NCBI GenBank assembly: GCA_934351765.1
Contig: CAKRJM010000137.1
Span: 1-5,826 of the forward strand
Length of the DNA stretch: 5,826 nt
Source: an uncultured Lachnospiraceae bacterium
GTDB lineage: Bacteria > Bacillota > Clostridia > Lachnospirales > Lachnospiraceae
Reading direction: 5' to 3'
Positions 1 through 5,192 of this stretch are shown here, piece by piece (within the stretch, counting starts at the first letter, position 1; every line of letters starts with the position of its first letter). A model generated the notes under the pieces. That model was not told the DNA's origin. It saw nothing but the letters and a program-made list of their open reading frames with translations, and did no database searches. Both the position numbers and the translations under genes were made by a program.

Positions 1-111
1 CTGTTCGCCGTTTACATACAGATTGTAGTTTTCCGCAGCAAAGGCTACGGTCGGTAGCAATCCAGCTACCATTACAAGACAGATAAAGATTGCCAACAGT
101 TTTTTCTTCAT
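1..111 (-). CDS. Secreted or surface protein, N-terminal fragment (cut by window edge)
   Basis: Only the first 37 residues are in the window; the reading frame runs off at base 1. The start is ATG at 111-109, preceded by GGAGG (119-123) with a 7-nt spacer, which makes this start convincing. The protein opens with a classical Sec signal peptide: a lysine-rich n-region (MKKK), a hydrophobic core of about 17 residues and a likely signal peptidase I site after AFA (about residue 24 or 25). The mature part begins AENYNLYVNGEQ. A short 'YxLxVxG.Q' stretch right after the signal peptide is common in extracellular proteins of gut clostridia, some with carbohydrate-binding repeats, but 12 residues cannot establish a family. 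The gene lies 86 bp downstream of the TetR gene on the same strand. I see no convincing promoter between them, so co-transcription is possible. Function unknown; export is well supported. Confidence 0.75.
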   Translation of the reverse strand, partial: MKKKLLAIFICLVMVAGLLPTVAFAAENYNLYVNGEQ

Positions 112-167
112 AACAGTTCCTCCAATTTTTTAATTGTCCGCTTGGTTCTTTCTTCGGCATCGGACAT
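108..167 (-). other. Short reading frame with ATGA overlap to the secreted-protein start; possible gene remnant
   Basis: A 19-codon frame (MSDAEERTKRTIKKLEELL) ends in TGA that overlaps the ATG of the gene at 111-1 in an ATGA arrangement, as is typical of the end of a real upstream gene in an operon. The peptide is charged and could form an amphipathic helix, like a protein C-terminus. The ATG at 167 has no Shine-Dalgarno sequence. The frame is open further upstream and is the same frame as the TetR gene, separated from it by the TAA at 200-198. It could be the remaining tail of a deleted gene, a disrupted end of the regulator, or chance. I do not claim that it is translated. Confidence 0.2.
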
Positions 168-197
168 ACCGAGAAATGATGTGTTTACGGGTGGCAG

Positions 198-1007
198 TTA
201 GGCTTTCAATATCAAACCACCGTCCTTCCGGCAAATGCCATGGTCGATACAAGACAGAGTGTCATGCATACGGTAAGCAAGAGACTGAGTATTCGTTTCT
301 TCATTTCTCATTACCTCTATTTCACGGTTCTCTGACAACTTAAAATCGTATTTCATTTCCAGCATTGCAAACAGCTTATACATAACCTCTGTGGCAATTG
401 TCTTGATATCCAGTGATTGAATAAAGACAAGCACCTTTGCCTGTTTCTCCTCCGGCACCCGATACACCCGCATTGCTGCCGTCAGAAAGCGGCTTAGCTT
501 GCGTTCCAACGGAAAATGAATATCACATTTTCTCGCCATATAGCTGCGCATCAGTCCTGCTGTGCCGATTTCCATCTCGTAAAAGTCGCTCTCGGTATTA
601 TCGGGAAAATTTTCACCAAAAATCTGCTTCAGCTCTGCCGTGGTATGCAGGTAAATATATTCCGACGTGTCGGGCAGGGAATAGGCTTCAATGTAGATTT
701 CTCGCAGGTTCTCGTTCAGCTCAGTCAGTGTCAGTTGGATCGCCGTTTCCACCGCATAGGCGTAAACCGGCGGCAGCTTGCTGTCTGCACTGCTTCTTGC
801 CACACCGAACTGTCCGCCGAACATCGTTTCGGTCAATTCCAGCAAAATTCTATCCTTAGTAGGAAACAGATTCAAATAGCTTCCCCTTGCCACGCCTGCT
901 TCGTCCACGATCTGACTGACAGAGGTGTTTTTATACCCCTGCTCCAAAAAGAGCCGGACACATACGGTCAGTATTTTCCTCTTTGTCTCACTGCTGTCTC
1001 TTCGCAA
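198..1007 (-). CDS. TetR/AcrR-family transcriptional regulator
   Basis: A 269-residue protein with the N-terminal TetR DNA-binding domain. Helix 1 is ETKRKILTVCVRLFLEQGY (residues 7-25), followed by NTSVSQIVDEAGVARGSYLNLF (27-48), which holds the helix-turn-helix, and then the usual PTKDRILLEL link (49-58). The rest, about 60-225, is a mainly helical ligand-binding and dimerisation region with no recognisable ligand specificity. The start is TTG at 1007-1005; GAGGAG lies 6 nt upstream, and the frame is closed by a TGA at 1025-1023 with no ATG between. Many TetR regulators are about 190-220 residues. The tail after about residue 230 does not look like TetR sequence and coincides with an out-of-frame signal-peptide ORF, so the native stop may have been lost. 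Such proteins are usually repressors that bind palindromes; one lies over the promoter of this gene. The effector and the regulated genes are not evident. Confidence 0.9.
   Translation of the reverse strand: MRRDSSETKRKILTVCVRLFLEQGYKNTSVSQIVDEAGVARGSYLNLFPTKDRILLELTETMFGGQFGVARSSADSKLPPVYAYAVETAIQLTLTELNENLREIYIEAYSLPDTSEYIYLHTTAELKQIFGENFPDNTESDFYEMEIGTAGLMRSYMARKCDIHFPLERKLSRFLTAAMRVYRVPEEKQAKVLVFIQSLDIKTIATEVMYKLFAMLEMKYDFKLSENREIEVMRNEETNTQSLAYRMHDTLSCIDHGICRKDGGLILKA
212..304 (-). CDS. Orphan Sec signal-peptide ORF, 30 residues, probably a truncated secreted-protein gene
   Basis: ATG at 304-302 is preceded by GAGG (314-317) with a 9-nt spacer. The product begins MKKRILSLLLTVCMTLCLV and then has a polar STMAFA segment and GRTVV before the TGA stop (214-212). 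This is a complete signal peptide: a basic n-region (KKR), a hydrophobic core of about 15 residues, and an AFA cleavage site at about residue 25. Only five residues would remain after cleavage, so the gene is either a remnant that lost its mature domain by deletion or frameshift, or a very small secreted peptide. It lies wholly within the last 35 codons of the TetR frame but in another frame. It resembles in design, though not identically, the signal peptide of the gene at 111-1. A chance origin is possible but less likely given the RBS and the full n/h/c-region order. Confidence 0.42.
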   Translation of the reverse strand: MKKRILSLLLTVCMTLCLVSTMAFAGRTVV

Positions 1008-1013
1008 ATATAT

Positions 1014-1019
1014 CTCCTC
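1014..1019 (-). promoter_or_regulatory. Ribosome binding site fixing the TTG start of the TetR gene
   Basis: On the minus strand GAGGAG is followed by a 6-nt spacer and TTG at 1007-1005. No ATG or GTG lies between this site and the upstream in-frame stop, so the site decides the non-ATG start. Confidence 0.75.
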
Positions 1020-1031
1020 GATTCAAGCGTT

Positions 1032-1047
1032 TTAGTACGCATACTAA
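1032..1047. promoter_or_regulatory. Palindromic candidate operator over the TetR promoter
   Basis: A perfect inverted repeat, TTAGTA-CGCA-TACTAA, touches the last base of the predicted -10 box and covers the predicted transcription start. TetR-family repressors commonly autoregulate by binding a palindrome of about this size (15-20 bp) in this position. The repeat is visible; its use by the adjacent regulator is inference. Confidence 0.5.
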
Positions 1048-1075
1048 TAATATCATATAAAACACAACAAGGCAA
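1047..1075 (-). promoter_or_regulatory. Predicted sigma-A promoter of the TetR gene
   Basis: Minus strand: -35 TTGCCT (1075-1070), a 17-bp spacer and -10 TATTAT (1052-1047). The match is 4/6 and 5/6 to consensus with ideal spacing. The start of transcription would fall near 1040, giving a leader of about 33 nt before the TTG start. The region is AT-rich. Predicted by eye only. Confidence 0.55.
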
Positions 1076-1095
1076 GCGGTATTTGAGACTTTACC

Positions 1096-1123
1096 TCCGC
1101 AAATTGTGACATTTCCGCAAATT
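1096..1123. repeat. Direct repeat TCCGCAAATT, two copies 18 bp apart
   Basis: The 10-mer TCCGCAAATT occurs at 1096-1105 and 1114-1123, upstream of the predicted -35 box of the TetR gene. The distance between repeat starts, 18 bp, is a little under two helical turns. A near copy (TCCGCAATTT) occurs at 5129-5138 upstream of nifJ. It could be a paired regulatory site or simple AT/GC chance; no known motif is recognised. Confidence 0.3.
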
Positions 1124-1219
1124 CCACAGCAGCACTGCGGATGTTATTCATCCTCTGCCTTTGTTTTACCCGTATCCGAACAAGTTTATTTTATAGGTCA
1201 CACTTTCCTATGAAACAAA

Positions 1220-1404
1220 CGAACAAATAGCGTCCTGACTTTGTCAGTCCGCACACGGGCAGCACTCTGTGCGCTTTCCTCCGGGCTCGACAACACCTCG
1301 CCTCGGAGTCAATGCGTCGTAGAATGCCCGCTCCAAAAACAAGAAAGATGCCCTCCAGCAAGTAAACTTGCTTTTGGACATCTTTCTTATTTTCTATTCG
1401 TTCG
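1220..1404. mobile_element. Possible small non-coding mobile or structured-RNA element (about 185 bp, MITE-like)
   Basis: The block is bounded by imperfect inverted repeats: CGAACAAATAG (1220-1230) and CTATTCGTTCG (1394-1404), matching at 10 of 11 positions as reverse complements. Between them the sequence is GC-rich compared with the AT-rich DNA before it and full of potential helices: CTGAC-TTT-GTCAG (1235-1247); CGGGCA (1256-1261) with TGCCCG (1325-1330), enclosing CTCCG (1279-1283) with CGGAG (1304-1308); and GCACA (1251-1255) with TGTGC (1268-1272) as an alternative to the second helix. The nifJ terminator hairpin is inside the block. No transposase or credible ORF is present. No target-site duplication is evident. 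It may be a dispersed intergenic repeat or a small RNA; neither can be decided from one copy. Confidence 0.35.
1335..1388 (-). terminator. Rho-independent terminator of nifJ
   Basis: Inverted repeat with outer arms AAGAAAGATG (1341-1350) and CATCTTTCTT (1379-1388), plus an inner perfect stem AGCAAGT/ACTTGCT (1357-1363 and 1366-1372). On the minus strand the last arm runs into GTTTTTGG, so a U-run follows the stem. It lies 38 bp after the nifJ stop codon. The plus strand also has a T-rich sequence after the stem, but there is no plus-strand gene for it to serve. Confidence 0.8.
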
Positions 1405-1425
1405 CTTTACTCAAAGCTTTCGCGA

Positions 1426-4400
1426 TCAATCCTCGCTGCCGTACAGTTTTACCAGCTTCTGAAGATGAGCGTATTTAGCCTTGGACTGCTCCTCAGCTTC
1501 CTCGAAGAGCTTAGCTGCTCTTTCCGGATTAGCACGTACAAGGGAGTTGTAACGTACTTCGCCGTTCAGGAAGGCCTTGTAGTCGCCTGTAGGAGCCTTG
1601 CTGTCGAGGCTGAATGCGGGCTTGCCTTCTGCTGCCAGTTCAGGGTTGTAACGGAAGTTGAACCAGTAACCTGCCTCAACTGCTGCCTTCTCCTCAAGCT
1701 GAGCCTTTGCCATACCAGCCTTGATACCATGGTTGATACAAGGAGCGTATGCGATTACCAGGGAAGGTCCCGGATAAGCTTCTGCTTCTGCCAGAGCCTT
1801 AACACACTGATTCATATCAGCGCCCATAGCGATCTGAGCAACATATACATAGCCATAGCTCATTGCGATAGAAGCCAGATCCTTCTTCTTTACCTCTTTA
1901 CCACCTGCTGCAAACTTCGCGATTGCACCGGTAGGTGTGGACTTGGAGGACTGTCCGCCTGTATTGGAGTAAACCTCGGTATCGAATACCATGATGTTGA
2001 TATCTTTCTTGCTTGCAAGAACATGGTCAACGCCACCGAAGCCGATGTCGTATGCCCAGCCGTCACCACCGAAGATCCACTGAGACTTCTTAGCCAGGAA
2101 GTCCTTATCCTTCAGGATATCCTGAGCCTTGTCACAGCCGCATGCTTCCAGAGCTGCTACCAGCTTATCGGTAGCTGCACCGTTGAGAGCACCTACGCCG
2201 AAGGTATCCAGCCATTCCTGAGCAGCTGCCTTTACATCTTCCTTATCGGAGTTTGCTGCCAGATCCTCAACCTTGGACTTCAGAGTTTCTCTCATAGCGC
2301 TCTGAGCCAGGCTCATACCATAACCAAACTCAGCAGCATCCTCAAACAGGGAGTTGGACCAAGCCGGACCCTTGCCTTCGGGTGTTACAGTGTAAGGTGA
2401 GCTGGGTGAAGAGTTACCCCAGATAGAGGAGCATCCTGTTGCGTTTGCAATATACATTCTGTCACCGAACAGCTGAGTGATCAGTTTTGCGTAAGGAGTC
2501 TCGCCACAGCCTGCGCATGCGCCGGAGAACTCAAGCAGAGGCTGCTTGAACTGGCTTCCCTTAACGGTATTCTCTTTGAATTTTGCGATAACTTCGGGCT
2601 TCTTAGGCAGCTTCAGGCCATACTCGAATCCCTTCTGCTCGTCGAGATTTGCTTCCAGGGGTTCCATGGTAAGAGCCTTGGCACCCTTCTTGCCGGGGCA
2701 GACAACTGCACAGGAACCGCAGCCTAAGCAGTCAAGAGCATCAACAGTCATAGCAAAGGTCAGTTCCTTCATGCCGGTCATGGGCACTTTCTTCATCTCA
2801 GCAGGAGCTGCTGCAGCTTCTTCTGCAGTCATAGCTACCGGACGGATTGCTGCATGAGGGCAAACATAAGAACAGAAGTTACACTGGATACAGTTTTCAG
2901 GATTCCATACAGGAATGTTAACTGCAACACCACGCTTCTCGTATGCGGCAGCACCGGAAGGAGTAGAACCATCTACATAATCGGTGAATGCGGATACAGG
3001 CAGCTTGTTGCCTTCCTGTGCGGATACGCTCTGCTGAATGGTCTTTACGAACTTCTCAACATCAGCTCTTCCGCCTTCGGGTACCTGCTCGGAAAGATCT
3101 TCGTACTCAGCATTCTTCCAGCTCTCAGGAACTTCGATCTGGTGAACCTGCTTAGCGCCTTCTTCAATAGCTGCCCAGTTCTTCTGAACAACATCATCAC
3201 CCTTACGTCCGTATGTAGCCTTTGCAGCAGCCTTCATCAGATCGATAGCCTCAGCCTCAGGGATGATAGCAGCCAGCTTGAAGAATGCAGACTGAAGGAT
3301 GGTATTGATACGGGTAGCACCCATACCGGTCTCGATACCGATCTTAACACCATCGATTACATACATCTTGATGTTGTGATCAGCAATATACTTCTTAGCC
3401 TGTCCGGGCAGATGCTCTTCAAGGCCTTCCATATCCCAGGAGCAGTTCAGAAGGAAGGTACCGCCGTCCTTCAGATCCTGTACCATGTTGTACTTTCTTA
3501 AGTATGCAGGGTTATGGCATGCTACAAAATCAGCCTTGCTGATCAAGTATGTGGAACGGATCGGGTCTTTACCAAATCTCAGATGGGAAATGGTAACACC
3601 GCCGGACTTCTTGGAGTCATAATCAAAATATGCCTGAGCATACATATCGGTGTTGTCACCGATGATCTTGATGGAGTTCTTGTTAGCACCTACGGTACCG
3701 TCTGCACCAAGACCCCAGAACTTACAGCTGATGGTTCCTTCGGGAGCAACTGCGATTTCCTCGCCTGTAGGCAGGGACAGATTGGTTACATCATCAACGA
3801 TACCGATGGTGAATACCTTCTTCTCGGTGTTGTTGTATACAGCAACGATCTGTGCAGGAGTGGTATCCTTGGAGCCTAAGCCGTAACGGCCGGTGTAGAT
3901 CGGAACGTTGTGGAACTTGGTGTCACGGAGAGCTGCTACTACATCCAGGTACAGCGGCTCGCCCATAGCGCCGGGCTCCTTGGTTCTGTCAAGTACGGAG
4001 ATCTTCTTAACGGTCTCAGGGATTGCTGCAACCAGCTTCTCTGCTACGAAAGGTCTGTACAGACGAACGATTACAAGACCAACCTTCTGGCCCTGTGCAT
4101 TTAAGAAATCAATGGTCTCTTCGATGGTCTCGCATACGGAACCCATAGCGATGATAACCTGCTCAGCATCGGGAGCACCATAGTAGTTGAATAACTGATA
4201 ATCTGTTCCAAGCTTCTCGTTTACGAGAGCCATCTTCTCTTCTACGATTGCAGGAAGTGCATTGTAGTAGGAGTTGCATGCTTCTCTTGCCTGGAAGAAG
4301 ATATCGGGGTTCTGAGCAGAACCTCTCTGGCAGGGATGCTCGGGGTTCAGCGCGCGGCGTCTGAACGCATCAACTGCATCCATATCTACCATATCCTTCA

Positions 4401-4971
4401 GATCTTCATCATCCCATACTTCGATCTTCTGGTACTCGTGAGAAGTACGGAAACCATCGAAGAAGTTGATGAAAGGAACACGACCCTTGATTGCTGCACA
4501 GTGAGCAACGGGAGTTAAGTCCATAACTTCCTGTACGCTGCCTTCGCAGAGCATTGCCACACCGGTCTGACGACAGGCATAAATATCGGAATGATCACCG
4601 AAGATGGACAGCGCGTGGCTTGCAAGTGCACGGGCAGATACGTTGAATACACCGGGAAGCAGCTCGCCGGCAACCTTGTACAGGTTGGGGATCATTAAGA
4701 GCAGACCCTGGGATGCGGTGTAGGTAGTTGTCAGGGCGCCTGCTGCCAGAGATCCGTGTACAGCACCTGCTGCACCAGCCTCGGACTGCATCTCAGCCAT
4801 CTTTACAGTCTGGCCGAACATGTTGAGCTTGCCCTGGGTTGCCCATTCATCCGTAGCTTCTGCCATCGGAGATGAAGGGGTGATGGGGTAGATGGCTGCC
4901 ACGTCTGTGTATGCGTAGGAAGCATACGCTGCTGCGTGGTTACCATCCATGGTTTTCATTTTTCTTCCCAT
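1426..4971 (-). CDS. nifJ: Pyruvate:ferredoxin (flavodoxin) oxidoreductase, single-chain
   Basis: A complete 1181-residue cytoplasmic enzyme that oxidises pyruvate with CoA to acetyl-CoA and CO2 and reduces ferredoxin, using thiamine diphosphate and three [4Fe-4S] clusters. The start is ATG with AGGAGG 9 nt upstream (4981-4986). Visible landmarks, in order: the pyruvate-site motif YPITPSSP (28-35) with Thr31, and Arg114 in SARALASHALS; the CoA-binding domain region GLGADGTVGANKNS (420-433); a two-cluster ferredoxin domain with C694, C697, C700, C704 and C748, C751, C754, C758; the proximal cluster ligands C819 and C822 (CAGCGE), C847 and C1078; and the thiamine diphosphate motifs GGDGWAYDIGFGG (968-980) and DTEVYSNTGGQSS (997-1009). 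All expected catalytic and cluster residues are present. Compared with the 1232-residue Desulfovibrio africanus enzyme, it lacks most of the C-terminal extension that shields a cluster from oxygen, fitting a strict anaerobe. It has its own promoter and terminator. Confidence 0.98.
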   Translation of the reverse strand: MGRKMKTMDGNHAAAYASYAYTDVAAIYPITPSSPMAEATDEWATQGKLNMFGQTVKMAEMQSEAGAAGAVHGSLAAGALTTTYTASQGLLLMIPNLYKVAGELLPGVFNVSARALASHALSIFGDHSDIYACRQTGVAMLCEGSVQEVMDLTPVAHCAAIKGRVPFINFFDGFRTSHEYQKIEVWDDEDLKDMVDMDAVDAFRRRALNPEHPCQRGSAQNPDIFFQAREACNSYYNALPAIVEEKMALVNEKLGTDYQLFNYYGAPDAEQVIIAMGSVCETIEETIDFLNAQGQKVGLVIVRLYRPFVAEKLVAAIPETVKKISVLDRTKEPGAMGEPLYLDVVAALRDTKFHNVPIYTGRYGLGSKDTTPAQIVAVYNNTEKKVFTIGIVDDVTNLSLPTGEEIAVAPEGTISCKFWGLGADGTVGANKNSIKIIGDNTDMYAQAYFDYDSKKSGGVTISHLRFGKDPIRSTYLISKADFVACHNPAYLRKYNMVQDLKDGGTFLLNCSWDMEGLEEHLPGQAKKYIADHNIKMYVIDGVKIGIETGMGATRINTILQSAFFKLAAIIPEAEAIDLMKAAAKATYGRKGDDVVQKNWAAIEEGAKQVHQIEVPESWKNAEYEDLSEQVPEGGRADVEKFVKTIQQSVSAQEGNKLPVSAFTDYVDGSTPSGAAAYEKRGVAVNIPVWNPENCIQCNFCSYVCPHAAIRPVAMTAEEAAAAPAEMKKVPMTGMKELTFAMTVDALDCLGCGSCAVVCPGKKGAKALTMEPLEANLDEQKGFEYGLKLPKKPEVIAKFKENTVKGSQFKQPLLEFSGACAGCGETPYAKLITQLFGDRMYIANATGCSSIWGNSSPSSPYTVTPEGKGPAWSNSLFEDAAEFGYGMSLAQSAMRETLKSKVEDLAANSDKEDVKAAAQEWLDTFGVGALNGAATDKLVAALEACGCDKAQDILKDKDFLAKKSQWIFGGDGWAYDIGFGGVDHVLASKKDINIMVFDTEVYSNTGGQSSKSTPTGAIAKFAAGGKEVKKKDLASIAMSYGYVYVAQIAMGADMNQCVKALAEAEAYPGPSLVIAYAPCINHGIKAGMAKAQLEEKAAVEAGYWFNFRYNPELAAEGKPAFSLDSKAPTGDYKAFLNGEVRYNSLVRANPERAAKLFEEAEEQSKAKYAHLQKLVKLYGSED

Positions 4972-4998
4972 AGATATAATCCTCCTCTAAGTATATAA

Positions 4999-5021
4999 AG
5001 TTAAAATGAAAATTTTTAACT
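4999..5021. promoter_or_regulatory. 23-bp inverted repeat in the nifJ leader, candidate operator
   Basis: Perfect 8-bp arms AGTTAAAA (4999-5006) and TTTTAACT (5014-5021) are separated by 7 bp. The repeat covers roughly +7 to +29 from the predicted transcription start and lies upstream of the ribosome binding site. The position fits a repressor operator or an RNA stem in the leader. The GTTAA...TTAAC core recalls, but does not match well, the Rex redox-sensor site (TTGTTAA-n-TTAACAA). The regulator is unknown. Confidence 0.45.
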
Positions 5022-5034
5022 AGTCATCTTTCCC

Positions 5035-5064
5035 ATTATACAATTTCCACAACAGGAATGTCAA
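5035..5064 (-). promoter_or_regulatory. Strong sigma-A promoter of nifJ
   Basis: Minus strand: -35 TTGACA (5064-5059), an 18-bp spacer and -10 TATAAT (5040-5035). Both hexamers are perfect consensus, as suits a highly expressed central enzyme. The predicted start near 5028 gives a leader of about 57 nt. An internal short inverted repeat, TTCC-n6-GGAA, lies in the spacer. Confidence 0.85.
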
Positions 5065-5087
5065 ACAAGTATCTTAAAAAATACATT

Positions 5088-5111
5088 TTTCGCATTCATT
5101 TTTTAGCGAAA
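5088..5111. repeat. Inverted repeat TTTCGC-n12-GCGAAA upstream of the nifJ promoter
   Basis: Perfect 6-bp arms (5088-5093 and 5106-5111) around a 12-bp AT-rich spacer, about 60-85 bp upstream of the predicted nifJ transcription start. It could be a binding site for an upstream-acting regulator. It is not a good terminator for the transketolase gene, because the stem is short and the loop long. Function is not shown by the sequence. Confidence 0.3.
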
Positions 5112-5192
5112 CAAAATTCTGCGATACATCCGCAATTTTTCTGTCCGCACCGCAGGATTCTGTTTTAAGGATCTGTTTCCCTTTCAGGAATT

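Noticed and set aside
123..136. CAATT-TTTT-AATTG palindrome upstream of the secreted-protein start as an operator
   Set aside because: It is pure AT-rich sequence with a T-run and overlaps the ribosome binding site; such short palindromes are expected by chance in AT-rich leaders.
516..1109. Plus-strand open frames opposite the TetR gene (also 437-859)
   Set aside because: They oppose a clear helix-turn-helix protein, lack ribosome binding sites and have no recognisable domain.
1141..1230. 29-codon plus-strand frame starting ATG at 1141
   Set aside because: No ribosome binding site, no protein-like features, and it ends within the proposed repeat of the structured block.
1220..1404. CRISPR array or tRNA gene in the intergenic structured block
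   Set aside because: There are no regularly spaced repeats, and the helices do not form a cloverleaf with a T-loop GTTCRANYC motif.
1465..2400. Long plus-strand open frame opposite nifJ (others at 2854-3501, 3514-3879 and 3908-4183)
   Set aside because: These are antisense shadows of a highly conserved minus-strand gene. They have cysteine- and serine-rich, non-protein-like translations and no ribosome binding sites.
5041..5064. Rex-type site in the nifJ promoter (TTGTGGAAATTGTATAA)
   Set aside because: Only the left half resembles TTGTGAAA; the right half does not supply TTCACAA, and the similarity comes mostly from the AT-rich -10 box.
5177..5190. Hairpin TTCCT-GAAA-GGGAA just after the transketolase stop as a terminator
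   Set aside because: The stem is only five base pairs including a G-U pair and is not followed by a U-run on the minus strand. Read-through toward nifJ cannot be excluded.
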